Assembly: GCA_963763205.1 (NCBI GenBank)
Contig: CAVXNQ010000007.1
Span: 1 to 64,000 of the forward strand
Direction: 5' to 3'
Source of the DNA: DDH964 sp963763205
Lineage (GTDB): Bacteria > Desulfobacterota > Desulfuromonadia > Desulfuromonadales > DDH964
Length of the DNA stretch: 64,000 nt
The notes beneath the pieces are model-generated. The model ran no database searches. It was given only the letters and a program-made list of their open reading frames with translations, and was not told the DNA's origin. This document shows positions 7,939 through 16,225 of this stretch, in pieces. A program made the translations under genes and the position numbers. The stretch's first letter is position 1, and the number at the start of each line of letters is the position of its first letter.

Positions 7939-9444
7939 ATGAACCAGCTGCCGAACTTCCCCTGGCTTTCCCTGCTGATCTTCCTGCCGCTGGCCGGAGC
8001 TCTCTATTGCGTTCTCCGCCGCGACACGGCCGAGGTCCGGGCGCTGGCGCTGGCGATCACGGTGGCGGTCTTCGGCTTCGCGGTCTGGCTCTTCGTCCGC
8101 TTCCCCCACGGCGGCAGCGGCTGGCTGCTGGCCGAGGATCATGCCTGGATCCCCCGCTTCGGCATCCGCTACAGCCTCGGACTCGATGGGCTGTCGCTGT
8201 TGATGGTGCTGCTCACCGCTTTCCTGCTGGTGATCTCGGTCCTCGTCTCCTGGCGCGCCGTGGAACACCACACCCCCTTCTATTACGCCCTTTTGCTGCT
8301 GATGGAGAGCGGCATCCTCGGCGTCTTTCTCGCCCTCGACCTGATCCTCTTCTACCTCTTCTGGGAGCTGATGCTGATCCCGATGTTCTTCCTGATCGGC
8401 ATCTGGGGGCATGGCCGGCGCATCTACGCCGCGGTCAAGTTCTTCCTCTTCACCCTCGCCGGCAGCCTGCTGATGCTGGTGGCGATCCTGGTCCTCTACT
8501 TCGCCCACGGCCGGCAGAGCGGCGACTACACCTTCGCGCTCGCGGCGCTCAAGCAGACGACCCTCGCCGGCAGCCTCCCCTGGTGGCTCTACGGCGCCTT
8601 CGTCGCCGCCTTCGCGGTCAAGGTGCCGCTGGTGCCGGTGCACACCTGGCTCCCGGACGCGCACACCGAGGCGCCCACGGCCGGTTCGGTGATCCTCGCC
8701 GGCCTGCTTCTCAAGACCGGCGTCTACGGTCTGTTGCGGTTCGCCTTTCCGCTCTTCCCCGGGCCGGCCATGGCGACCCTCCCCCTCCTCGGCGCCCTGG
8801 GGCTGCTCGGCATCTTCTACGCCGCCTGGATCGCCACCGTGCAGAAGGACGCCAAGCGGCTGGTCGCCTACTCCTCGGTCGCCCACCTCGGTTTCGTCAT
8901 CGTCGGCCTCGCCGCCTGGAACGCCACCGCCCTCTCCGGCAGCATCCTGCAGATGGTCAACCACGGCATCACCACCGGGGCGCTGTTCGCCATGGTCGGG
9001 ATGATCGACACCCGGGCCAAGACCCGCCAGCTCGACAGCCTCGGCGGACTGTGGGCGCGGGTGCCGGTGCTGTCGGCCTTCTTCCTCTTCTTCTGTCTCG
9101 CCTCGCTGGGGCTGCCTGGTCTCAACAACTTCACCGGCGAGATCATCATCCTGCTCGGCACCTTCAAGTCGCGCCCGGAGCTGGCCATCCCCGCCGCCGG
9201 CGGCGTGGTGCTGGCCGCCGCCTACACCCTGCGCCTGCTGCGCGAGATTATCTGGGGGGCGCCGCTGGGGCGCGACCCGTGGCCCGACCTTTCCTTCCGC
9301 GAGGGCCTGATCCTGGTGCCGCTGGCGATCCTGGTCCTCTGGCTCGGCCTCTATCCCGCGACCTTCCTCGCCCCCCTCGGTGAGCCGGTGCAGCAGCTGT
9401 TGCACGGCGCCAGCGTCGCCGCCCTGCAAGGAGGTCTGCCGTGA
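7939..9444 (+). CDS. nuoM: NADH-quinone oxidoreductase subunit M
   Basis: An antiporter-like proton-pumping subunit of 501 residues with about 14 membrane helices. Diagnostic stretches are LILFYLFWELMLIPMFFLIG (the membrane Glu of the proton path), VKVPLVPVHTWLPDAHTEAP and LKTGVYGLLRF, with lysines in helices 7 and 8. It starts at ATG 7939 after the nonamer repeat element and ends overlapping the nuoN GTG by 4 nt. The frame is intact. Confidence 0.97.
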   Translation: MNQLPNFPWLSLLIFLPLAGALYCVLRRDTAEVRALALAITVAVFGFAVWLFVRFPHGGSGWLLAEDHAWIPRFGIRYSLGLDGLSLLMVLLTAFLLVISVLVSWRAVEHHTPFYYALLLLMESGILGVFLALDLILFYLFWELMLIPMFFLIGIWGHGRRIYAAVKFFLFTLAGSLLMLVAILVLYFAHGRQSGDYTFALAALKQTTLAGSLPWWLYGAFVAAFAVKVPLVPVHTWLPDAHTEAPTAGSVILAGLLLKTGVYGLLRFAFPLFPGPAMATLPLLGALGLLGIFYAAWIATVQKDAKRLVAYSSVAHLGFVIVGLAAWNATALSGSILQMVNHGITTGALFAMVGMIDTRAKTRQLDSLGGLWARVPVLSAFFLFFCLASLGLPGLNNFTGEIIILLGTFKSRPELAIPAAGGVVLAAAYTLRLLREIIWGAPLGRDPWPDLSFREGLILVPLAILVLWLGLYPATFLAPLGEPVQQLLHGASVAALQGGLP

Positions 9445-10853
9445 GCGTCGCCCAGCTCTACGCCCTGCTGCCGATCCTGATCCTCGCCCTGGGCGCCACC
9501 GCCATTCTGATGGTCGGCGCCTGGTGGCCGGCGCGCCGGCCGCTACTGCTGGCCGGCATCGCCCTGGCGCTGGCCGCGGCGCTGGCCGCCGGCGGCTGCG
9601 TGCCGTCCCTGACCGAGGTCGCCGGGCTCTACGGCACCGGTCCCTATGCCCGCTTCTTCGCCGTCCTCTGGAGCCTGGTGGCGGCGCTGACCCTGCTGCT
9701 GTCGCTGCGTTACGCCGCCGAACGGGACTTCCCCGGCGGCGAGTACGTCTCCCTGGTCCTCTTCGCCGCCGCCGGCATGGCGCTCCTCTCCGCGGCCACC
9801 TCCCTGATCGGCATCTTCCTCGGCCTGGAGACGTTCACTCTCGCCCTCTACATCCTCATCGCCTTCCACAAGACCGGCAGCGGCGGGGCCGAGGCCGGCC
9901 TCAAGTACCTGATCCTCGGCGCCGTCGCCACCGGCTTTCTCGCCTTCGGCATCGCCCTGATCTACGTCACCGCCGGCACCTTCCACCTCCCCGAGGCGTT
10001 GGGCGCGGTCGCCGACGGCGGCGGGCTGCGCCCCGTCGCCCTGCTCGGGTGGGGGATGCTGCTGGTGGCGATCGGCTTCAAGGTCTCGCTGGTCCCCTTC
10101 CACCTCTGGACCCCGGACGTCTACCAGGGCGCCCCGGCGCCGGTCACCGGCCTCCTCTCCAGCGGCTCCAAGGGCGCGGTCTTCGCCGCCCTGGTGACCC
10201 TCTTCGCCGGCTTTTCCGGTCGCGGGGAGCTGGCGCCGCTGCTCTGGACGCTGGCCGCAGTGACGATGCTGGTCGGCACCTTCTGCGCCCTGCCGCAGCA
10301 GAACGTCAAGCGGATGCTCGCCTACTCCTCCGTGGTGCACATGGGTTACGTGCTGCTCGGTCTGCTCGCCGGCGGCGCCGACGGCAACTCGGCGGTGGTC
10401 TTCTACCTCGTCGCCTACAGCGTGGTCAGCATCGGCGCCTTCGGCGTCGTCGCCTCCTTCTCCGCCGGCGGCGAGGAGCCGCAGGAATATGCCGACTGGC
10501 GCGGCCTCGGCTACCGCCATCCCTTCCGCGCCGGGGCGCTGGCGGTCTTCCTCTTTTCTCTCGCCGGCATCCCGCCCACCGCCGGCTTCATCGGCAAGCT
10601 CGGTATCTTCTACGCCGCGGTGCGCGCCGACTACCTGGGCCTGACCCTGCTCGCCATTTTTGCCTCACTGGTTTCCCTCTACTACTACCTGCGGCTGGTG
10701 ATCGTCATGTTCATGAGCGACCAGACCGCCCCCGACCTCTCCCCCGGCAGCAGCCACGAGTACGCCGCCCTGGCAGTCTGCCTCAGCGCCGTGCTGGTCC
10801 TCGGCATCTTCCCCGGGCCGTTGCTCGATCTGATCCGGACGATTTTGCCGTAA
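9441..10853 (+). CDS. nuoN: NADH-quinone oxidoreductase subunit N
   Basis: The last gene of the operon, 470 residues, antiporter-like. It shows the Mrp-type pattern with LGLETFTLALYILIAF, the helix-7/8 region FKVSLVPFHLWTPDVYQGAP and a lysine in the VKRMLAYSSVVHMGYVLLG stretch. The GTG start at 9441 overlaps the nuoM stop (GTGA) after an AGGAGG sequence. No obvious terminator hairpin lies immediately after it. The next recognisable signal is the promoter of the small RNA candidate at 10867. Confidence 0.96.
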   Translation: MSVAQLYALLPILILALGATAILMVGAWWPARRPLLLAGIALALAAALAAGGCVPSLTEVAGLYGTGPYARFFAVLWSLVAALTLLLSLRYAAERDFPGGEYVSLVLFAAAGMALLSAATSLIGIFLGLETFTLALYILIAFHKTGSGGAEAGLKYLILGAVATGFLAFGIALIYVTAGTFHLPEALGAVADGGGLRPVALLGWGMLLVAIGFKVSLVPFHLWTPDVYQGAPAPVTGLLSSGSKGAVFAALVTLFAGFSGRGELAPLLWTLAAVTMLVGTFCALPQQNVKRMLAYSSVVHMGYVLLGLLAGGADGNSAVVFYLVAYSVVSIGAFGVVASFSAGGEEPQEYADWRGLGYRHPFRAGALAVFLFSLAGIPPTAGFIGKLGIFYAAVRADYLGLTLLAIFASLVSLYYYLRLVIVMFMSDQTAPDLSPGSSHEYAALAVCLSAVLVLGIFPGPLLDLIRTILP

Positions 10854-10866
10854 GGTGGCAAAACCG

Positions 10867-10897
10867 TTGACCGGGGAGCGGGGGCAGAGCCTATTGA
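10867..10897 (+). promoter_or_regulatory. Predicted sigma-70-like promoter of small RNA copy 1
   Basis: TTGACC at 10867-10872 and TATTGA at 10892-10897 with a 19-nt spacer, longer than ideal. The aligned second copy at 11529 has the same -35 with a 17-nt spacer, which supports its being real. Confidence 0.4.
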
Positions 10898-10903
10898 AGG
10901 TGG

Positions 10904-10997
10904 GTGCCACGCCGCGGGGGGCGATCCGGATCAGGACAGGAACCTGGAAACCCGCAGCCGCCCGGTCAGCCTTGCTGATGGGTGGCCGTTTTTTTTG
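10904..10997 (+). ncRNA. Candidate small RNA, copy 1 of a duplicated pair
   Basis: About 94 nt between a promoter-like sequence and a strong intrinsic terminator (GC-rich stem from CGCCCGGTCAG to CTGATGGGTGG, then eight T at 10989-10996). It aligns with 11564-11667: shared blocks include GCGAT, GATCAG and the 18-nt CAGCCGCCCGGTCAG region. No start codon with a ribosome site lies in it. I do not recognise the family; cobalamin, GEMM, TPP and SRP RNA patterns do not fit. Function unknown. Confidence 0.5.
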
Positions 10998-11151
10998 CCG
11001 GAGGCCGGCACCTGCGGGGATAGTCCGGGTGCTTATCGTCCCAATCAGGGGGTGGCCTTGTGCTCAGGGGGCAGTCGCCTTACAATTAAGTACTAGGGAG
11101 AATCCGAAGCATGACAAGGGCGTTTCGGGCCGGCAACAGAAGGAGGCGCCA

Positions 11152-11364
11152 ATGGGAACCGTGAACGAGGCCATGTTGATCGAGGTTGAATTCAACAATG
11201 GCAACAAGGGATTTGTGGATCGCGATGAGTTGAGGCTGCTGATCAACTCGCGGCTGATTTCCAGCTTCAAGCGTGCCGACGGTTGGGTGCAGGTAGACTC
11301 CGAGGGAGTGCGGAAAAAGCGCAGTATCATCTTCGACGGAACAGAAAGACGGACCCGCTACTGA
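11152..11364 (+). CDS. Conserved-looking small protein, 70 aa
   Basis: ATG at 11152 follows an excellent ribosome site (AAGGAGG, 6 nt spacing). The product is soluble and basic with no signal peptide or membrane segment. Residues 8-30 (LIEVEFNNGNKGFVDRDE) look like a small beta-rich domain that may bind ligand or RNA, followed by a helix (LRLLINSRLISSF) and a basic end, RKKRSIIFDGTERRTRY. I cannot name the family; a PilZ-like or Hfq-like fold cannot be excluded. It sits alone between the two copies of the small RNA candidate, which may mean it was duplicated or moved with one of them. Confidence 0.7.
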   Translation: MGTVNEAMLIEVEFNNGNKGFVDRDELRLLINSRLISSFKRADGWVQVDSEGVRKKRSIIFDGTERRTRY

Positions 11365-11528
11365 TTCCCCCCCAACTCCGGGAGACAGGCCGTAACTTCA
11401 AGTCTTCAAACCCTGGCCCCGTTGTTTGCCCCTCCGGCAGCTGCGACAGCGAGCCGTCGTGGCTGCGAGTCATGCCGTGTCCGCCGGGACACTGTGCAAC
11501 CTGATGTAGCTGTAAAGGGTCGAAACTA

Positions 11529-11557
11529 TTGACGGGGAAGTGGGGTAGGCGTAATTA
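11529..11557 (+). promoter_or_regulatory. Predicted sigma-70 promoter of small RNA copy 2
   Basis: TTGACG at 11529-11534 and TAATTA at 11552-11557 with an ideal 17-nt spacer. The inferred transcript would begin near 11564. Confidence 0.6.
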
Positions 11558-11563
11558 AGAGGG

Positions 11564-11667
11564 GTTCCGTCACCGAGAGGGGGAAGCGATGCCCGATCAG
11601 ATCTCAGAAAGAAGAACATGAACCTGCAGCCGCCCGGTCAGCTTTACTGATGGGCGTCTGTTTTTGT
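11564..11667 (+). ncRNA. Candidate small RNA, copy 2 of a duplicated pair
   Basis: About 104 nt with its own promoter and an intrinsic terminator (CGCCCGGTCAG, loop CTTTA, CTGATGGGCG, then TTTTT at 11661-11665). It shares the -35 region, the GGGG-rich start, GCGAT, GATCAG and the whole 3' hairpin with copy 1. The middle differs by small indels, as expected for paralogous structured RNAs. No coding potential is visible. Confidence 0.55.
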
Positions 11668-11689
11668 TGTGGGGGAGTAAGTTGGTCAG

Positions 11690-11721
11690 TTCGGGGGACA
11701 CCTTACTTAATTCCCTTCGAG
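11690..11721. repeat. Possible trace of a REP/RAYT-type palindrome
   Basis: The text GGGGGACACCTTACTTAATT resembles the short palindromic sequences I associate with REP-associated tyrosine transposases. No transposase is present nearby. The rest of 11668-11833 holds no convincing gene or terminator. Low-confidence observation. Confidence 0.25.
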
Positions 11722-11833
11722 AATAGACAGTCACTAAGGTGAGGTTTCCTCCGAGCTCCGTCATAGGACAGACTTCAGTTGCTCCAAAGTAACCCTCTTT
11801 CTTTCCGCTACTCAGGCCGAAGAGCAAATCCGC

Positions 11834-12517
11834 ATGGGATTTACCCTCGAAAACATCGTCCCGTGGGGCCGCTCCTACGCGGAGTATGTCGCCATGTTCG
11901 CCCTCTCCGGGGACGACCTGCGCCGTTGTATCCTCGGCTGCGGCGACGGCCCGGCGGCCTTCAATGCCCAGCTGACCGGGCAGGGCGGGCGGATCGTTTC
12001 CGTCGATCCGCTCTACGCCTTCGACGCCGAGCAGATCCGCGACCGCATCGTCGCCACCTGTGAGACCGTCCTGGACCAGGCGCGGCAGAACCGGGACGAC
12101 TACGTCTGGGATGTCATCCCCTCGGTGGAAGCCCTCGGCCGGATGCGCATGGTCGCCATGGAAACGTTCCTGGCGGATTTCGTCGCGGGCAGGGGCGCGG
12201 GCCGATACGTCGCCGGGGAGTTGCCTTCGCTCCCCTTCGCAAGCGGCAGCTTCGACCTTGCCCTTTGCTCCCATTTTCTGTTTCTATACAGCAGTCAACT
12301 CTCGCCGGCGTTCCATCTCCAGGCGATCAGGGAGATGCTGCGCGTCGCCCGCGAGGTTAGGGTCTTCCCCCTGCTGACTTTAGAAGGGCAACCTTCATCG
12401 CACGTCGCGCCGGTGACGGCGGAATTGAAATGGGAGGGCTTTCGCGTCGAGCACCGGCGCGTCCCCTACGAATTTCAGCACGGCGGCAACGAGATGCTGG
12501 TGTTCCGGCCGGGCTGA
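11834..12517 (+). CDS. SAM-dependent methyltransferase-like protein
   Basis: A 227-residue soluble protein with a class I Rossmann methyltransferase pattern: motif I ILGCGDGPAAFNAQL near residue 33, an acidic strand IVSVDP about 20 residues later, and a post-I motif FDLALCSHFLFLYS near residue 140, followed by AIREMLRVAREVRVFPLL. This arrangement matches SAM-binding proteins annotated as hypothetical methyltransferases. The substrate is unknown. The ATG at 11834 has only a weak upstream purine stretch (GAAGAG). A hairpin with a T-run follows at 12641. It stands alone downstream of the second small RNA. Confidence 0.7.
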   Translation: MGFTLENIVPWGRSYAEYVAMFALSGDDLRRCILGCGDGPAAFNAQLTGQGGRIVSVDPLYAFDAEQIRDRIVATCETVLDQARQNRDDYVWDVIPSVEALGRMRMVAMETFLADFVAGRGAGRYVAGELPSLPFASGSFDLALCSHFLFLYSSQLSPAFHLQAIREMLRVAREVRVFPLLTLEGQPSSHVAPVTAELKWEGFRVEHRRVPYEFQHGGNEMLVFRPG

Positions 12518-12640
12518 CCTTCTGTCGCCAAGCGGTGCCTGGGCATGGTCGTCGCCCAGTCATCGGGTCCAGGAATTGCGTGGGAAACTTCGGGGGCAGG
12601 TTTTCGAATGCCCTTGTAAAGCAAATAAACTTCGTTGTTT

Positions 12641-12666
12641 GGGGCCGGTCCCCGGCCTTTCTTTTG
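12641..12666 (+). terminator. Intrinsic terminator after the methyltransferase-like gene
   Basis: GGCCGG, a 3-nt loop, CCGGCC, then TTTCTTTT. It lies about 120 nt after the methyltransferase stop and just before the next ribosome site, separating the two transcripts. Confidence 0.55.
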
Positions 12667-12682
12667 CCACCCGGGAGGGAAC

Positions 12683-14128
12683 ATGAAAAAGCTCATCGTG
12701 GTTATCGTGATCGTGCTAGTCGGCGCCGTCGGCTGGGCCGGAGCGACCTATGTCATCGGCGGCAAGGCCGAGAGGGAATGCAACAAGATTGTGGAACGCT
12801 ACCAGCACTGGGGGCCCATGACCCTCCGCCTGGAAAGTTACCAACGCGGCTTTCTCACCTCCAGGGCGCGGACTGTGGTCACCATAACGGTGCCCAAGGC
12901 TGGGAAGGAGAATGGAGCTGCCGCCGGGCAGGAGAAACAGCCGGAAACGGTGCAGGTGGTTTTCGATCACACGGTGCACAACGGCCCCTTCCCGGGCGGC
13001 AGCGGAGCCGGCCTGGCCGTGATCGAAACCCGGCTGGTGGACGTCTCGCCCGGTCACGAGGAGTTCGAAAAGCTGCGGAAGCAGTTTCCCTGGCTGCAAG
13101 ATCCCCTGATGGTATCAACGATCGCTTTCGACGGCACCGAGCACAACCGGATGGACATCCCGGTCCTGGAGAGCCAGATCGACGGCGAGCAGATTCACTG
13201 GGGCGGGCTGACCATCGACGCCACCTTCTCCCCCCGAAAAAAGACCCTGGCCGGCACCTTCTCGATGCCGGGCCTGGACGTTCATGGCGATGACGGCACG
13301 CTGACCTGGGATGGCGCCAACGGGAAGATCGCCATGACCGAGGCTCTGCCGCTGGTCTATGTCGGCACCAGCGAGGCCCAGATCGGTCCCCTGAAAATGG
13401 ATATGGCGGAAAAGAAGGGGGCGGGCCGGGTCACGTTCGAGATGAAGGGATTAGGGGTCTCCTCCTCCAGCAGTTGCAAGGACGGCCTAGTGCAGGGGGG
13501 GCAGAAAATGGCCTTTGCCGGGCTGACCATGGACGGGAAGACCTACGGCCCCGGGGCCCTCGAGGTCGAGGTGAAGAACCTCGACGGCGTGGCCCTCGGG
13601 GCGTTTCAACAGCAGGTTCGTGAGCTCTACCGCGACCCGCAGAGCACCCGCCCCGAGGAGCTGATGGGGCGACTCCTCCCCCTCTATGGTCAACTCCTCA
13701 CCAAGCTGGCGGCGGGCAAGCCGCAATTGAACATCCGCCGTCTCCACTTCGTCACGCCGGTAGGGGATGTCGACGGCAGCCTGTTGGTCAGCTTCGACGG
13801 CGGCCCCGGTGTGGACCTGCATAACCCCTTGGTCCTGTTGCAGGGGCTCGAGGCCCAGGCCGACCTGGCGGTCAACGAAAAGCTGGTCAAACTCATGGTG
13901 GCCGACCGCGCCGAGGCTGGGCTGAAGACCGCCCGCAAGGCGGGGCGGCTTCCGGCCTACAGCGACGAACAGATCGCCGCCCTGGCCGAGAAGCAGGCGG
14001 GCGACCAGCTCGAAGCGGTCCTGGCGCAGAATCTCGCAGTCCGCGACGGCGAGAGGATCAAGACCAGCGCGACCTTCCACGCCGGTAAGCTGGTGGTGAA
14101 CGGGCAGAGCCTGCCGCTCTTCCGGTGA
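12683..14128 (+). CDS. DUF945/YdgA-like exported protein
   Basis: 481 residues starting at ATG 12683 after GGGAGGGA. The N-terminus MKKLIVVIVIVLVGAVGWAG is a signal anchor. It is followed by the pattern typical of DUF945 proteins: a conserved region with CNKIVERY, then SYQRGFLTSRARTVVTI, then long beta-strand repeats (TIAFDGTEHNR, ATFSPRKKTLAGTFSMPG). A C-terminal helical region (ALAEKQAGDQLEAVLAQ) closes the protein. It probably acts in the periplasm or outer membrane in a tethered form, possibly in lipid or envelope transport (AsmA-like beta groove), but no function is established. Earlier start codons in the frame lack ribosome sites. Confidence 0.75.
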   Translation: MKKLIVVIVIVLVGAVGWAGATYVIGGKAERECNKIVERYQHWGPMTLRLESYQRGFLTSRARTVVTITVPKAGKENGAAAGQEKQPETVQVVFDHTVHNGPFPGGSGAGLAVIETRLVDVSPGHEEFEKLRKQFPWLQDPLMVSTIAFDGTEHNRMDIPVLESQIDGEQIHWGGLTIDATFSPRKKTLAGTFSMPGLDVHGDDGTLTWDGANGKIAMTEALPLVYVGTSEAQIGPLKMDMAEKKGAGRVTFEMKGLGVSSSSSCKDGLVQGGQKMAFAGLTMDGKTYGPGALEVEVKNLDGVALGAFQQQVRELYRDPQSTRPEELMGRLLPLYGQLLTKLAAGKPQLNIRRLHFVTPVGDVDGSLLVSFDGGPGVDLHNPLVLLQGLEAQADLAVNEKLVKLMVADRAEAGLKTARKAGRLPAYSDEQIAALAEKQAGDQLEAVLAQNLAVRDGERIKTSATFHAGKLVVNGQSLPLFR

Positions 14129-14229
14129 CGGCAGTTCTGCCGCAGGTCCGCATGGCCAGTCCGTTAAGGGGAAGGGCAGCAGGGTCATTTTAACGTCTCC
14201 CCGGCAACCCTCTTCCCTTTCCCCCCGGC

Positions 14230-14634
14230 TCAGAGGTAGCGCGTTTCGGCCGGCGGCGACTGCCAGTTGTCGTGGCGGCCATCGAAGAAGGCGACGGGGG
14301 CCTTGACGAGCTCCTCCGGAGTCGCATTGTCGAGGCACATGACGTTGACGGCGTAGGTCCTGCCCCCCATTTCCGGCGAGTCCGCCCAGCCGAAGGAGTG
14401 GATGCCGCAATGCTTGCAGAACAGGTGGTGGATCACCTTCTTGCCGAACTGGTAGTCGGTCAGCTCCGCTTCCCCCGCGAGCAGGCGGAAGGCCTCCGCC
14501 TTGACCATGGCGAGCCAGTTGCGCCCCTTGCTGCAGATCGAACAGTTGCACTTGAGGGTTCCCTTGCTCAGGTCCAGGTCCGCCTCATAGCGGACGGCGC
14601 CGCAGTGGCAGCTTCCTTGGTAGGTCTTGGTCAT
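14230..14634 (-). CDS. GFA-family (glutathione-dependent formaldehyde-activating-like) zinc protein
   Basis: 134 residues, ATG at 14634 after AAAGGAGAG. All the zinc-binding motifs of the GFA/CENP-V fold are visible: CHCGAVRYEADLD near residue 9, CNCSICSKGRNW near residue 29, and FCKHCGIHSFG near residue 72. The founding member was reported as an S-hydroxymethyl-glutathione synthase, but most homologues have unknown substrates, so the function here is open. Convergent with the DUF945 gene; the roughly 100-nt gap holds no strong terminator. Confidence 0.85.
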   Translation of the reverse strand: MTKTYQGSCHCGAVRYEADLDLSKGTLKCNCSICSKGRNWLAMVKAEAFRLLAGEAELTDYQFGKKVIHHLFCKHCGIHSFGWADSPEMGGRTYAVNVMCLDNATPEELVKAPVAFFDGRHDNWQSPPAETRYL

Positions 14635-14762
14635 GGGGCACTCTCCTTTGCTGGGTCCTGGTGAGATTAGGTGCACGCAACCATTATAGGCGCTTCTTGA
14701 CCAAGGTGGAGCCGTCCAGGGGAAGTGCGGGGAGAGGTCCGGCCCGAGCCGAATTATTCGCG

Positions 14763-14790
14763 TTGACAGGGATCTTGGGGGTGATAAAGG
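14763..14790 (+). promoter_or_regulatory. Predicted sigma-70 promoter of the BON-domain gene
   Basis: Consensus TTGACA at 14763-14768 and TAAAGG at 14785-14790 with a 16-nt spacer, about 90 nt upstream of the BON gene. Confidence 0.5.
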
Positions 14791-14877
14791 GATATCAGCC
14801 CCCAAGCGCGAGGCCGGGCATGCAGCCGGGGCAGGGATAGTCCGACAGTCTCCTCGAAGCTGGAAAGGAGTCACCCC

Positions 14878-15720
14878 ATGGTACCCAGGAAGATTTGGGC
14901 GATTTGCGCCGTTCTCCTGCTGCTGGCCGTAACGGCCGTCGCCGCGGAAGACCAGGGCGAAGAAACGCATTCGGACCTTTGGCTCAAGGCCAAGCTGGTC
15001 ACCGCCTACACCCTGAATCAGCACCTGAATCCGTTCCGGCTCCATGTCGAGGTCAAAAACGGCGTCGCCCACCTGAGTGGCACGGTCGACAGCGACGTCG
15101 AGCGGGACCTGGCGGTGGAAATCGCCAAGGGGGTCGACGGCATCAGCGAAGTCCAGGAGGAGATCAAGGTCGAGCCGGGAGCCGGGGCCGGAGAGCGCCG
15201 GGAGCCGGCCTTCTTCCGCAGGGTGGAGGATGCCACGATCACCGCCCGGGTCAAGTCCAGGCTGCTGTGGAATCGCAACACCAACGGCCTGGCCATCGAT
15301 GTGGATACCGAAAACGGCGTCGTGACCCTGAAGGGGAAGGTGGCCTCCGGCGCGCATCGCGACCTCGCCGTGCAACTGGCGAAAAACACCACCGGCGTCC
15401 AACGGGTCAAGGATGAGCTCGAGGTGGTTTCGTCACCGGAGTCGGCGGGTGAAAAGAACCCCCTCAAAACGATGGAGACCAAAGCGAGCGATGCCTGGAT
15501 CACCACCAAGGTGAAGTCGATGCTCCTCTTCAGCAAGGAGGCCGAGAGCGCCGACATCGAGGTCAGTACCCGTAATCAGATCGTGACCCTGGAAGGGACC
15601 GTGGTCAGCAAGGAACAGGAGGGAAAAATCCTGCAAACGGTCGGTGACATCGTGGGGGTCAAGGCGGTCCGCTCCAAGCTCGTGGTGGCAAAGGGGACGG
15701 CAGCCAGCCCAAGGGAATGA
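14878..15720 (+). CDS. Exported protein with three BON domains
   Basis: 280 residues, ATG at 14878 after AAAGGAGTC. A signal peptide (residues 1-23, ending ...AVAAED) is followed by three BON modules at about residues 33-100, 120-180 and 202-270. Each has the WLKAKLVTAYTLN / ITARVKSRLLWN / ITTKVKSMLLFS helix, then the VxNGVVxLxGxV strand pair. BON domains occur in periplasmic proteins such as OsmY and are thought to bind phospholipid or protect the envelope under osmotic stress. That role here is inference from the family. Confidence 0.9.
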   Translation: MVPRKIWAICAVLLLLAVTAVAAEDQGEETHSDLWLKAKLVTAYTLNQHLNPFRLHVEVKNGVAHLSGTVDSDVERDLAVEIAKGVDGISEVQEEIKVEPGAGAGERREPAFFRRVEDATITARVKSRLLWNRNTNGLAIDVDTENGVVTLKGKVASGAHRDLAVQLAKNTTGVQRVKDELEVVSSPESAGEKNPLKTMETKASDAWITTKVKSMLLFSKEAESADIEVSTRNQIVTLEGTVVSKEQEGKILQTVGDIVGVKAVRSKLVVAKGTAASPRE

Positions 15721-15760
15721 AAGCGCAGGACTTTATCGGGGAAGGGGACGACAGGAGCAT

Positions 15761-15985
15761 TCACGGGCCCTTCCGCCTGCTGCGACGGGCGAAAAAGAGA
15801 GCGATGATCCCCAGCAGGAGACAGACGATGCCGATCCGGAAATCGGTATTGAAAACCACCTCGGGGGCCGTAAGGGCATCGTAGAGGAAAAAGGCGCCGA
15901 TATTGATCATGACGATGCCGTAGAGGGTGCCCAGAGTCCGAATTAATCGTGGATTCGGGGCGTTTTGCGGTGACGGTGAGGTCAT
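15761..15985 (-). CDS. Small two-TM membrane protein, 74 aa
   Basis: ATG at 15985 after AAGGAGCC. The product has a polar Pro/Asn-rich head, two hydrophobic helices (LIRTLGTLYGIVMINIGAFF and IGIVCLLLGIIALFFA) and a basic tail RRSRRKGP. No family is recognised. Upstream on the minus strand, TATACT at about 16036-16041 could be its -10. Convergent with the BON gene, ending 40 nt from it. Confidence 0.65.
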   Translation of the reverse strand: MTSPSPQNAPNPRLIRTLGTLYGIVMINIGAFFLYDALTAPEVVFNTDFRIGIVCLLLGIIALFFARRSRRKGP

Positions 15986-16225
15986 GGTGAGGCTCCTTGA
16001 CAGGGTCCTTGGGCGGGTCAGTATAGCCGCTGGCGCGCTGCCGGGGAAAGCGTTTTCGCAGGCCGGGGGCGGGGCGATGGGCCCCCGTCGAACCCGCCCA
16101 CGCCGGAAACCGGTTGGAATACCTGGACCGGGTCCTGGATCACCGCCAGGCGGTGAGCCCCGGGTTTGGAACGGGTGGCGCGCCAGGTTCCTGTTATCCT
16201 TGACTCGGAACCGGAAAGGTACGCC

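Noticed and set aside
10904..11667. Known riboswitch class (GEMM/c-di-GMP, cobalamin or TPP) for the two similar segments
   Set aside because: The key conserved boxes of these classes are missing, and each copy has its own promoter and terminator instead of leading into a gene.
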